54,971 nt of DNA from Acidimicrobiales bacterium (GTDB taxonomy: Bacteria > Actinomycetota > Acidimicrobiia > Acidimicrobiales > Acidimicrobilacustridaceae). The notes beneath the pieces were generated by a model. That model worked only from the letters and a program-made list of their open reading frames with translations, was not told the origin of the DNA and ran no database searches. This document shows, one piece after another, positions 24,126 through 33,465 of this stretch. Location: positions 1-54,971 of the forward strand of contig JALOLR010000018.1 in assembly GCA_025455885.1 (NCBI GenBank), read 5' to 3'. Made by a program: the position numbers and the translations under genes. Position 1 is the first letter of the stretch; every line of letters begins with the position of its first letter.

Positions 24126-26396
24126 TCAGGACGGCTCGAGGGTGACCACGGCGTTGTAGTCGGGCACCTGCGACCCCGCGTCGCGGTGCTCGGCGCCGGC
24201 GGCGATGAGCACGTTGCCCTCCGGCCAGTGCACCTGCAACGACCGGGCGGGCAGCCGGGCGAACCGCAGGCGCCCCGCGAACTCCCCGGTGGCCGACCGC
24301 AGCACCACCTGGTCGCCCTCGACCAGGCCGAGGACGGCGGCGTCGGCCTCGTCGATGTAGACCGCGTCGCGTCCGGCCCCGGTGAGCGGGTCGACGGCGC
24401 CGAACACCATCGAGTTGAACTGCTTGCCGCGGCGGGTGGCCACGGTGAACTCGCCCGGCCCGAGGTCGTGGCGCGGCGGGGACAGCGGCGTGAACCGGCC
24501 CCGACCCGTGGGGGTGGGGAACTCGCCGTCGGCGCAGAGGTGGCGGCCGCCCCACTGGACGGCGTCACCGGTCGCGGCCAGCGTCTCGATGCCCGCGTAG
24601 GCGGGCACCACCTCGGCGATCTCGGCCCGCAGCGCCCGGTTGTCCGGCCAGTCGAAGAACGGGCGGAGCGTGGGGTCGACCCTGGCGGTCACGTCGGCGA
24701 ACAGGCGCCACTCGCTGCGGGCCAGGCCCACCTGGCGGGGGATCTCCGGTGAGAAGGCGATGCGCCGCTCGGTGGTGGTCTCGGTGCCCCCGCCCTCCTG
24801 CTCGTAGCGGGTGGCCACCGGCAGGAGGATCACGTCGTCGCCGGGGACGAGCATCTGGGAGCTGACCACGATGTCCTGGTGCACCCGCAGTGGCACCGAG
24901 GCCAGCGCCGCCTCGACCCGTTGCGGATCAGGTAGTACGTCGAGGAAGTTCCCACCCGACATCCAGAGCACATCGAGCTCGCCCCGCTCGGCGGCCTCGG
25001 GCATCTCCGCGGCGGTCAGGCCCGGGTGGGCGGGCACCGGGAACCCCCACACCTCGGCCAGGGCCGCCGCCGACTCCCCGGTGGGGGTGATGCCCCCTGG
25101 GAGGGCGGTGGCGTACGCGCCCATCTCGGCGCCGCCCTGTACCCCGGAGTGGCCGCGGATGGGCATGAGCCCCGCGCCGTCGCGACCGACGTTGCCCCGG
25201 GCGAGTCCCAGGTTCACGATGGCCTCCACGCCGTGCTGGGCTTCCCGGTGCTGGGTGATCCCCATCGACCAGAGCAGGACGGCGGCATCGGCGGCGGCGT
25301 AGAGGTCGACGAAGGCCTCGACCTGCGCCCGGGTGAGCCCCGCCTCGGCGAGCAGCCCGTCGAGGGGCTGCTGCTCGAGTGCGGCCACCAGCTCGTCCCA
25401 TCCCTCGGTGTGGGCGTCGACGAAGGCCCGGTCGACGGCGTCGCGTTCGATCAGCAGCTTGAGCGCGGCGTTGGCGAAGGCGATGTCGCCGCCGGGGCGC
25501 ACCGGCACGTGCAGGTCACACATCTTGGTGCCGAAGATCGCCGACTCGGCGTTGGACGGCACCCAGTACCGCTCGAGGCCGGGCTCGAGGTACGGGTTGA
25601 CCACCACCACCTTGCAGCCCCGCTTGCGGGCCAGGAACAGGTACTTCATGAACACCGGCTGGTTGTTGGCCGGGTTGGCGCCCCAGATGACGACGAGGTC
25701 GCTCTCGATCACGTCCTGGAGCGAGCAGGTCGACGCGGCCACGCCGATGGTGGCCTTCAGCGCAGTGGTGGACGGGGCGTGGCACACCCGGGCCGCAGAG
25801 TCGACGTTGGCGATCCCCAGCGCACGCGCCGCCTTCCCGGCGACGTAGTAGGTCTCGTTCGTGATGCCCCGACTGGTCAGGAAGACGGCGCTGCGGTCCG
25901 GGCCCGCCGCCCGCAGACCGTCGGCGAGCGCGTCGAGTGCCTCGTCCCAGGTGATCCGGCGGAAGCCCGGCTCACCCCGGCGGCGGCGCATCGGGTGGCC
26001 CAGCCGCCCCAGGTCGCGCAGCTCCGCCCCGCTGCGGGAGCGCAGCGTCTCGGCGTCGGCCAGCACCGCGGGGTCGAGCGCGGGCGCGCCGTTGACCTCG
26101 AGCAACCGCAACCGGGTGGTGCACAGGTGGATGCCGTCGATCGTCCAGTCGTGCAGACCGGCGACGCCCAGGGCGCACCCGTCGCACACGCCCTGGGTGA
26201 GCACCTTCCACGCGTAGGTGGGGTTGCCCCGGTTGTCCCAGGCGATCTTCGCCATGTCGCCGAAGTGGTTGGGCTTCTGCAGGCCGATGCCGTTGGGACG
26301 GGCGCTCACCCACAGCTCGGGGTTGACCGGCAGGCGGTCGGCGAGGCGGGCGACGACGCGACGCGAGCGGGGCAACGGATCGGTTCGGTCGGGCAC
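24126..26396 (-). CDS. FdhF/YdeP-type molybdopterin oxidoreductase
   Basis: A 756-residue bis-MGD enzyme of the formate dehydrogenase/YdeP branch. Near the N-terminus CDGCALG and a later Cys (IHLC) could bind an iron-sulfur cluster. The active-site segment AARVCHAPSTTAL has the Cys-His pair (Sec/Cys-His in formate dehydrogenase H). Others are VVIWGANPANNQP, WSMGITQHREAQHGVEAIVN, RGHSGVQGGAEMG and the C-terminal cofactor domain TVATRRGKQFNSM. No electron-transfer subunits are adjacent, so the electron acceptor is unknown. YdeP homologues are linked to acid resistance in E. coli, but the reaction is not established. The GTG at 26396 lies 17 bases after fdhD. Confidence 0.88.
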   Translation of the reverse strand: MPDRTDPLPRSRRVVARLADRLPVNPELWVSARPNGIGLQKPNHFGDMAKIAWDNRGNPTYAWKVLTQGVCDGCALGVAGLHDWTIDGIHLCTTRLRLLEVNGAPALDPAVLADAETLRSRSGAELRDLGRLGHPMRRRRGEPGFRRITWDEALDALADGLRAAGPDRSAVFLTSRGITNETYYVAGKAARALGIANVDSAARVCHAPSTTALKATIGVAASTCSLQDVIESDLVVIWGANPANNQPVFMKYLFLARKRGCKVVVVNPYLEPGLERYWVPSNAESAIFGTKMCDLHVPVRPGGDIAFANAALKLLIERDAVDRAFVDAHTEGWDELVAALEQQPLDGLLAEAGLTRAQVEAFVDLYAAADAAVLLWSMGITQHREAQHGVEAIVNLGLARGNVGRDGAGLMPIRGHSGVQGGAEMGAYATALPGGITPTGESAAALAEVWGFPVPAHPGLTAAEMPEAAERGELDVLWMSGGNFLDVLPDPQRVEAALASVPLRVHQDIVVSSQMLVPGDDVILLPVATRYEQEGGGTETTTERRIAFSPEIPRQVGLARSEWRLFADVTARVDPTLRPFFDWPDNRALRAEIAEVVPAYAGIETLAATGDAVQWGGRHLCADGEFPTPTGRGRFTPLSPPRHDLGPGEFTVATRRGKQFNSMVFGAVDPLTGAGRDAVYIDEADAAVLGLVEGDQVVLRSATGEFAGRLRFARLPARSLQVHWPEGNVLIAAGAEHRDAGSQVPDYNAVVTLEPS

Positions 26397-26413
26397 GGAC
26401 GCTCCGGGTCGTC

Positions 26414-27229
26414 TCAGGCCGAGGGCGGCAGGTCGCCGTCGACGGGTGCGTAGAGGTTGCCACCGCCGTCGCGCGCGAAGCCCATCAGTACCAGCCCGGC
26501 CCGCCGGGCGGTGTCGACGGCGAGGGCGGACGGCCCGCTGACCGCCACCATCGCCGCGAAGCCCGCCGCCCACGCCTTCTGCACCAGCTCGAACGACGCC
26601 CTCCCGCTGACGGCCAGGCCGAGTCCGGTGGCCGGAAGGGCACCGTCGAGCAGCATCCGACCCACGACCTTGTCGACGGCGTTGTGGCGACCGATGTCCT
26701 CGCGGACGACCAGCATCGTGCCGTCGGCCGCGAAGGCGCCGGCGGCGTGCACCGCCCCGGTGGTCTCGAAGAGCCCCTGGGCGGCGCGCAGCGAGTCCGG
26801 GGCGGCGGCCAGCACCGCGAGAGACGGGCTCGCGGCGGCGGGCAGGCGGGTGAGGCGGTCGGCCAGCTCGTCGATCGAGGTGGAGCCGCACAGCCCGCAC
26901 GACGAGGTGGCCGGGCCCAGCCGAGGGGTGGGTGCCGGGGCACGACCCCCGGTGTCGACCGAGACTACGTTGAACTCGGTGTCGACCGCCGACCCGGTGC
27001 CGCAGTACCGGCAGGTGATCACCGGCGCGCCGCCGAGCAGCCCCTCGGTGAAGCAGAACCCGACGGCCAGCTCGAAGTCGTGGCCGGGGGTGCGCATGGT
27101 GGTGGCCACGAGGGTGTCGTCGAGGTGCACGGCGAGGGGCTCCTCGACGATCACCTCGTCGGGCGCCCGCCGGAGGCCGACCCCGTCGAAGCGCCGGCTC
27201 ATCGTGGTCTCGCTGCGGCCCCGGGGCAT
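26414..27229 (-). CDS. fdhD: Formate dehydrogenase sulfurtransferase FdhD
   Basis: A 271-residue accessory enzyme that sulfurates the molybdenum cofactor of formate-dehydrogenase-type enzymes. The catalytic CxxC is in SSCGLCGSTS; DFELAVGFCFTEGLL, REDIGRHNAVDKVVGRML and GLAVSGRASFELVQKAW are family segments. An additional Cys pair (CRYCGTGS) lies near residue 75. It directly precedes its presumed client at 24126-26396, forming an operon. The first ATG (27229) is 6 bases after TACCGT; an internal ATG nine codons later is possible. Confidence 0.93.
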   Translation of the reverse strand: MPRGRSETTMSRRFDGVGLRRAPDEVIVEEPLAVHLDDTLVATTMRTPGHDFELAVGFCFTEGLLGGAPVITCRYCGTGSAVDTEFNVVSVDTGGRAPAPTPRLGPATSSCGLCGSTSIDELADRLTRLPAAASPSLAVLAAAPDSLRAAQGLFETTGAVHAAGAFAADGTMLVVREDIGRHNAVDKVVGRMLLDGALPATGLGLAVSGRASFELVQKAWAAGFAAMVAVSGPSALAVDTARRAGLVLMGFARDGGGNLYAPVDGDLPPSA

Positions 27230-27235
27230 CCGCTC

Positions 27236-27241
27236 ACGGTA
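27236..27241 (-). promoter_or_regulatory. Leaderless -10 box for fdhD
   Basis: TACCGT on the reverse strand ends 6 bases before the ATG at 27229. Confidence 0.45.
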
Positions 27242-27278
27242 GCGACTGCCCCACGCGGCGGCGACGGGGTGTCGGTCC

Positions 27279-27284
27279 TAGCGT
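27279..27284 (+). promoter_or_regulatory. Leaderless -10 box for the nitrobindin-like gene
   Basis: TAGCGT ends 6 bases before the ATG at 27291; it is the divergent partner of the fdhD box. Confidence 0.5.
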
Positions 27285-27290
27285 GCAGGG

Positions 27291-27782
27291 ATGACCGGCC
27301 CGGAGATCCACCCGTCGTTGGAGCCCCTGACGCACCTCCTCGGGACCTGGGAGGGGCCCGGCGAGGGCAGCTACCCGACGATCGACAGCTTCGCCTACGT
27401 GGAGCGGCTGACCTTCTCCCACGTCGGCAAGCCGTTCCTGTCGTACGCCCAGCGCACCTGGGACCCGGCGACGCGAGCCCCGATGCACGCCGAGACGGGC
27501 TATCTGCGCGTCGCCGGCGAGCCCGCCGGGGCAGGGGTGGAGATGGTCGTCGCCCAACCGACCGGTGTGACCGAGGTGCTGCTCGGCACGGTCGCCGACG
27601 GGGTGGTGGCGCTGCGGTCCCACGTGGTCGGGCTCACCCCGACCGCGAAGTCGGTGACCGCCGTCGAGCGCGAGCTGGCGGTCGACGGTGACGGGCTCGT
27701 CGTCCGCCTGGCGATGGCGGCCGTCGGGGTGGAGCTCACCCACCACCTCCTCTCGCGACTGCGGCGCGTCGACCCCACCTGA
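27291..27782 (+). CDS. Nitrobindin-like heme-binding beta-barrel (FABP/DUF1794 family)
   Basis: A 163-residue beta-barrel. The signature G-x-W-x-G-x-G is GTWEGPG at 18-24; HVGKPFLSYAQRTWDP and AETGYLRV form barrel strands, and the C-terminal strand VELTHHLLSRLRRV holds the candidate proximal His. Mycobacterial and human relatives bind ferric heme and isomerise peroxynitrite to nitrate. The heme role is inferred from the family; His spacing is consistent. It converges on groEL across a long shared hairpin. Confidence 0.88.
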   Translation: MTGPEIHPSLEPLTHLLGTWEGPGEGSYPTIDSFAYVERLTFSHVGKPFLSYAQRTWDPATRAPMHAETGYLRVAGEPAGAGVEMVVAQPTGVTEVLLGTVADGVVALRSHVVGLTPTAKSVTAVERELAVDGDGLVVRLAMAAVGVELTHHLLSRLRRVDPT

Positions 27783-27831
27783 GCCGGGACGCGAGCGAGG
27801 GCGCCCCTGGGGACGCCCTCGCTCTCGGCTC
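27781..27831. terminator. Bidirectional terminator between the nitrobindin-like gene and groEL
   Basis: Outer arms GAGCCG (27781-27786) and CGGCTC (27826-27831) enclose inner arms GAGCGAGGGCGCCCC (27793-27807) and GGGGACGCCCTCGCTC (27809-27824), which pair with one bulged base. It lies between the two convergent stop codons, at 27782 and 27857. Confidence 0.75.
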
Positions 27832-27856
27832 TGCCTCCGGGCCGGGCCCGGTCGGA

Positions 27857-29500
<1,644 letters not shown>

Positions 29501-29527
29501 TTAGCACTCTCGGTCGGAGACTGCTAA
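29501..29527 (-). promoter_or_regulatory. CIRCE element (HrcA operator) upstream of groEL
   Basis: TTAGCACTC, nine bases, then GACTGCTAA: the canonical CIRCE (TTAGCACTC-N9-GAGTGCTAA) with a single mismatch in the second arm. It lies 25 bases before the groEL ATG, just upstream of the ribosome-binding site. Confidence 0.92.
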
Positions 29528-29565
29528 CAGCAAACCACCGCGGCGCCCGGATCGCAACCCGGGGC

Positions 29566-29602
29566 CGGCCCGCCTCGCACCAGCGGCGCTCCGCGCCGCC
29601 GG
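29566..29602. repeat. 37-bp direct repeat, copy 1
   Basis: Identical over 37 bases to 29656-29692, 90 bases away. Each copy contains GCGGCGC-TCC-GCGCCGC, a 7-bp stem with a 3-base loop. Both copies lie in the space between the groEL promoter region and the CysO-like gene. Confidence 0.9.
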
Positions 29603-29655
29603 CGGTGCGTGGGCCTGGGGTGGGGTCGGGCCGGGCGAGGCGGGGGAAGCGCCAG

Positions 29656-29692
29656 CGGCCCGCCTCGCACCAGCGGCGCTCCGCGCCGCCGG
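29656..29692. repeat. 37-bp direct repeat, copy 2
   Basis: Second perfect copy of the repeat at 29566. It ends five bases before the stop codon of the reverse-strand CysO-like gene, so its hairpin may terminate that transcript. Confidence 0.9.
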
Positions 29693-29696
29693 GAGC

Positions 29697-29972
29697 TCAG
29701 CCGCCGGCCACGGCCTGCATGATCGAGACGGTCACCCCGTCGGGGACCGGGGTGGCGAGGCCGTCGAGGAACCGGACGTCGTCGTCGTCGACGAAGACGT
29801 TGACGTAGCGCACCAGGGCGCCCTCGTCGTCGAGCAGCTTGGCCGAGAACCCCGGGTGGGCCGTGTCGAGGTTGGTCAACACCTCGGCGACCGTGGCGCC
29901 CTCGACGGCGACCTGGGACTGGCCGCCGGTCATGGTGCGGAACACGGGGGGCACGCGAACGGTCACGCTCAT
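29697..29972 (-). CDS. CysO/MoaD-like ubiquitin-fold sulfur carrier
   Basis: A 91-residue beta-grasp protein ending in the AVAGG tail needed for thiocarboxylate formation. The middle segment VNVFVDDDDVRFLDGLATPV closely resembles mycobacterial CysO (VNIYVNDEDVRFSGGLAT), the sulfur donor for a PLP-dependent cysteine synthase (CysM) with the protease Mec. ThiS/MoaD roles in thiamine or molybdopterin synthesis are alternatives, and a molybdenum enzyme lies 3 kb away. Neither cysM nor mec is adjacent. GGGAGATC upstream of the ATG may help the start. The stop is next to the second 37-bp repeat. Confidence 0.88.
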   Translation of the reverse strand: MSVTVRVPPVFRTMTGGQSQVAVEGATVAEVLTNLDTAHPGFSAKLLDDEGALVRYVNVFVDDDDVRFLDGLATPVPDGVTVSIMQAVAGG

Positions 29973-29996
29973 GGGAGATCCTTGCAGTCTGTCGTA

Positions 29997-30016
29997 CGGT
30001 CGGTCGGTCGGTCGGT
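29997..30016. repeat. CGGT tetranucleotide repeat, five units
   Basis: CGGT is repeated five times between the divergent CysO-like and gpgS genes. It is a simple slippage repeat; it might alter promoter spacing if it varies in length. Confidence 0.85.
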
Positions 30017-30094
30017 CGGCGGCGCCGGGACGGCCGGCGCCGGGTCGTCCCGGCGGAGAGGGGCTGATGGTATCGGCCGTGGGATCATGTCCCC

Positions 30095-31000
30095 GTGTCC
30101 CCCGGTCTGCGCACCCACGCCGCCTCGGAGTTCCCGGCGGCCGACCTCGTGGCGGCCAAGGGCACCACCACTGTCTCGGTGTGCATCCCGGCTCGCAACG
30201 AGGAGACGACGGTCGGCGCCATCGTCGACACGATCCGGGCCGAGCTCGTCGACCGTGTCGGGCTCGTCGACGAGATCGTGGTCGTCGACGACCACTCGAG
30301 CGACCGCACCGCCACCGAGGCCACTCTCGCCGGCGCCCGCGTGGTGGACGCCGCCGACATCCTCCCCGGGCACGGGACCGGGCACGGGAAGGGCGAGGCC
30401 CTCTGGAAGTCCCTCTACGCGTCGCAGGGCGACCTCGTCGTGTGGTGCGACGCCGACGTCCAGGACTTCGACCCCCGCTTCGTGACCGGCCTGCTCGGGC
30501 CGCTGCTCACCGATCCGCAGCTCGCCTTCGTGAAGGGCTTCTACGAGCGGCCCGTCGACGGTCACGTGCGCGGCGGCGGCCGCGTGACCGAGCTCGTCGC
30601 CCGGCCGGTCCTCACGTTGCTGTTCCCGGAGCTGGCCGGGGTGGTGCAGCCGCTGTCGGGCGAGTACGGCGGCCGACGCGAGGTGCTCGAGCAGGTCCCG
30701 TTCGTCGAGGGGTACGGCGTCGACATCGCGCTGTTGATCGACATCGCCGCCCGGTTCGGCGTCGACCGGCTCGCCCAGGTCGACCTCGGCCAGCGCGTGC
30801 ACCGGAACCGTCCGCTGCACGAGCTGTCGCCGATGGCCGCGCAGGTCCTCCAGGCGGCGCTGCGCCGCGCCGCCCCGGGGCTCGCCCCCGACCGCGCCCT
30901 GCTCGCCCCTCCCGAGCTCGAGGCCGTCGAGATCGTCTACCGGGAGCGGCCGCCGCTCGCCACGGTGCCCGACTACGCCTCACGCCCCATCCGGCCCTGA
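30095..31000 (+). CDS. gpgS: Glucosyl-3-phosphoglycerate synthase
   Basis: A 301-residue GT-A glycosyltransferase that makes glucosyl-3-phosphoglycerate from an NDP-glucose and 3-phosphoglycerate, the first step to glucosylglycerate and to mycobacterial methylglucose lipopolysaccharide. Nucleotide-binding VSVCIPARNEETTVGAIV, the catalytic VVWCDADVQDF (metal-binding DxD) and PLSGEYGGRREVLEQVPFVE, with GYGVDIALLIDIA, are family hallmarks. The GTG at 30095 is in frame; no strong ribosome-binding site is seen. The neighbouring glycerate kinase on the other strand overlaps its 3' end by 28 bases. Confidence 0.92.
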   Translation: MSPGLRTHAASEFPAADLVAAKGTTTVSVCIPARNEETTVGAIVDTIRAELVDRVGLVDEIVVVDDHSSDRTATEATLAGARVVDAADILPGHGTGHGKGEALWKSLYASQGDLVVWCDADVQDFDPRFVTGLLGPLLTDPQLAFVKGFYERPVDGHVRGGGRVTELVARPVLTLLFPELAGVVQPLSGEYGGRREVLEQVPFVEGYGVDIALLIDIAARFGVDRLAQVDLGQRVHRNRPLHELSPMAAQVLQAALRRAAPGLAPDRALLAPPELEAVEIVYRERPPLATVPDYASRPIRP

Positions 31001-31992
31001 GCGAGGGCACAGTGGGCGACCGCCACCTCGGCGGCGGCGCCGCACGGGTCGGCGTGGGAGCGCTCGGAGCCGAAGCGCTCGGTGAGCGACACGATCGTGA
31101 GGTTCTCGGGCAGCGGTGGCGCCGGGTCGACGATCTCTCCCACGATGGCCAGCACCGGCACCCCCCGCTCGGCGGCCGCCTCGGCCACCCCGCCGACGAC
31201 CTTGCCGGCGAAGGACTCGTCGTCGAGGAAGCCCTCCCCGGTGACCACCAGGTCGACGCCCTCGAGGTGCTCGTCGAGATCGAGCTCCTCGGCCACCACG
31301 TCGAACCCGGAGGCCAGCTCGGCCCCCACCGTGGCCAACCCGCCGGCCAGGCCGCCGGCCGCACCCGCCCCGGGGAGGGCCGTCACGTCGACGCCCGACT
31401 CCTCCCGGTACACCTGGGCGAGCCGCTCGAGCCGGCGTGTGAGCAGCTTGACCTGGGCCGGGCTCGCCCCCTTCTGGGGGCCGAACACCGCCGCGGCGTC
31501 GACGAACCCCGTCGTCACGTCGCACCCGACCACCAGGTCGACACCCTTCAGCCGTTGCGGGGGGTGCAGCGCCTGGAGGGCCCCGAAGCCGCCGTCGGTC
31601 GTGGCCGATCCGCCCACCCCCACCAGGACGCGCGTCGCCCCCGACTCGACCGCCACGGCGATCAGCTCCCCCGTGCCGAAGGTGGTGGCGTCGACGGGCT
31701 GGTTCCCCTCGGCACCGCCCGCCACGTCGAGCCCCGACGCCGTCGCCATCTCGATGACCGCCAGGCGACGGTGCAACCGCCACGGCGCCTCGACCGGCGT
31801 GCCGTCCGGCCCCCGGACGACGGTCGTGCGGTTCGCCCCACCGAGGGCGTCGAGGAAGCCCTCGCCACCGTCGGCCAACGGGAGGGCCTCGGCGTCGTGG
31901 CCCGCCGCCACGAGGGCCGCGGTGACGGCGTCGGCCATGGCGCGCGCGGTGGCCGTCCCGCGGAACTTGTCCGGTGCCACCAGCACGCGCAT
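30973..31992 (-). CDS. Glycerate kinase (GlxK/GckA class I family)
   Basis: A 339-residue two-domain kinase that phosphorylates D-glycerate. MRVLVAPDKFRGTATARAMA at the N-terminus, PLADGGEGFLDAL, TGELIAVAVESGATRVLVGV, GGSATTDGGFGALQAL (the characteristic glycine-rich loop), DVTTGFVDAAAVFGPQKGAS and the late DLVVTGEGFLDDESFAGK are diagnostic. The product is 2- or 3-phosphoglycerate depending on subgroup, which sequence alone does not settle; 3-phosphoglycerate would feed the adjacent gpgS. The ATG at 31992 begins the conserved MRVLVAPD. Confidence 0.92.
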   Translation of the reverse strand: MRVLVAPDKFRGTATARAMADAVTAALVAAGHDAEALPLADGGEGFLDALGGANRTTVVRGPDGTPVEAPWRLHRRLAVIEMATASGLDVAGGAEGNQPVDATTFGTGELIAVAVESGATRVLVGVGGSATTDGGFGALQALHPPQRLKGVDLVVGCDVTTGFVDAAAVFGPQKGASPAQVKLLTRRLERLAQVYREESGVDVTALPGAGAAGGLAGGLATVGAELASGFDVVAEELDLDEHLEGVDLVVTGEGFLDDESFAGKVVGGVAEAAAERGVPVLAIVGEIVDPAPPLPENLTIVSLTERFGSERSHADPCGAAAEVAVAHCALAQGRMGREA

Positions 31993-32076
31993 CACCCCAT
32001 GATGGTCGCCGACGGCCCGCACCACCCCGACCGGTCGGCGGTGGGGGCGTTCGGCCGGTCGGGGTAGACAGGAGCC

Positions 32077-33450
32077 ATGGCCGAGCGTCCCGTGGTGATC
32101 GTGTCGAACCGAGGCCCCCTCTCGTTCGCGGTGGGCGACGACGGCGAGCTGTCGGCCCGGCGCGGCGCGGGGGGGCTGGTGTCGGGAGTGGGGCCGCTGG
32201 TGCGGGGCACCGACGCCACCTGGATCGCGGCGGCCATCAGCGACGGCGATCGGGTCGCCGCCGAACAGGGGGTGATCGAGGCCGAGGGGTTCCGCGTCCG
32301 AACCCTCGCCATCGACGCCTCCACCTACCGGATGGCCTACGACGTCGTGTGCAACGCCACCCTGTGGTTCGTCCACCACGGCCTCTTCGAGCTCGCTCGC
32401 CGGCCTCGGTTCGACACCCGGTTCCACGAGGCGTGGCAGGCCTACCGCGACGTCAACCAGGCCTTCGCCGATGTCGTCGCCGAGGAGGCGCCCGAGGGCG
32501 CGGCCGTGCTGATCCAAGACTACCACCTCGCCCTCGTCCCCGCGCTGCTGCGGGCCACCCGGCCGGACCTGCACACCGTCCACTTCAGCCACACGCCCTT
32601 CGCCGGCCCCGACCAGTGGCGGGTGCTCCCCCCGGCGTTCGGCGCCGAGCTCCTGGCCGGCATGGCCGCCGCCGACGCCTGCGGGTTCCACAGCGGCCGC
32701 TGGGCGGACGCGTTCGCGGCGTGCTGCGCCGAGCAGCTGGGCCGCGCGCCCGCCACCTTCGTCGCCCCGCTGGCTCCCGACCCCGACGACATGGCCGCCG
32801 CGGCGGCCTCCGAGGCGAGCGCCGCCGAGCTGGCCGACCTCGAGGCGGTGGTCGGCGACCGGTCGTTCCTCGTCCGGGTCGACCGCATCGAGCTGTCGAA
32901 GAACCTGCTCCGCGGCTTCGCGGCCTACGACGACCTGCTCGAGCGCCACCCGCAGTGGCGGGAGCGGGTCGTCTTCGGTGCCTTCTGCTACCCGTCGCGG
33001 GAGGGCCTGCCCGAGTACCTCGCCTACCGCCAGGAGGTGGAGACGATGGTGCGCCGCATCAACGAGCGCTGGGCCACCCCCGGGTGGACCCCCGTCCTGT
33101 TCGACCCCTCCGACGCCTTCCCCCGCTCTGTGGCGGCGCTGCGGAGGGCGGACGTGATCGTGGTGAACCCGATCCGCGACGGGCTGAACCTCGTCGCCAT
33201 GGAAGGTCCCATGGTCAACGAGCGCGACGCCGTGCTGCTGCTCAGCCCCGAGGCCGGGAGCTGGGACCAGATGAGCGGCGTGGCGAGGGCGGTGCACCCC
33301 TACGACGTCGCCGGGACGGCCGACGCGATGGCCGAGGCGCTGGCGCTCGGCCGGTCCGAGCGGGCCGACGAGGCGGCACGGCTCCGTGCCGTCGCCACCC
33401 GACGCAGCCCGGCCGACTGGCTCGCCGAGCAGCTCGCCGCCGCCGGCTGA
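32077..33450 (+). CDS. otsA: Trehalose-6-phosphate synthase, GT20 family
   Basis: A 457-residue retaining glycosyltransferase joining NDP-glucose and glucose-6-phosphate. Evidence: VVIVSNRGPLSF and RGAGGLVSGVGPLV at the N-terminus, LIQDYHLALVPALL, HFSHTPFAGPDQWRVLPP, VDRIELSKNLLRGF (the Arg and Lys that hold the donor phosphates) and NPIRDGLNLVAMEGP. The pattern departs a little from E. coli OtsA (VDRLDYSKG, PLRDGMNLVAKE), so another GT20 acceptor such as glycerol-3-phosphate is conceivable. The adjacent trehalose phosphatase supports trehalose. GGAG lies just before the ATG. Confidence 0.85.
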   Translation: MAERPVVIVSNRGPLSFAVGDDGELSARRGAGGLVSGVGPLVRGTDATWIAAAISDGDRVAAEQGVIEAEGFRVRTLAIDASTYRMAYDVVCNATLWFVHHGLFELARRPRFDTRFHEAWQAYRDVNQAFADVVAEEAPEGAAVLIQDYHLALVPALLRATRPDLHTVHFSHTPFAGPDQWRVLPPAFGAELLAGMAAADACGFHSGRWADAFAACCAEQLGRAPATFVAPLAPDPDDMAAAAASEASAAELADLEAVVGDRSFLVRVDRIELSKNLLRGFAAYDDLLERHPQWRERVVFGAFCYPSREGLPEYLAYRQEVETMVRRINERWATPGWTPVLFDPSDAFPRSVAALRRADVIVVNPIRDGLNLVAMEGPMVNERDAVLLLSPEAGSWDQMSGVARAVHPYDVAGTADAMAEALALGRSERADEAARLRAVATRRSPADWLAEQLAAAG

Positions 33451-33465
33451 GGCCGCTCAGCCTGG

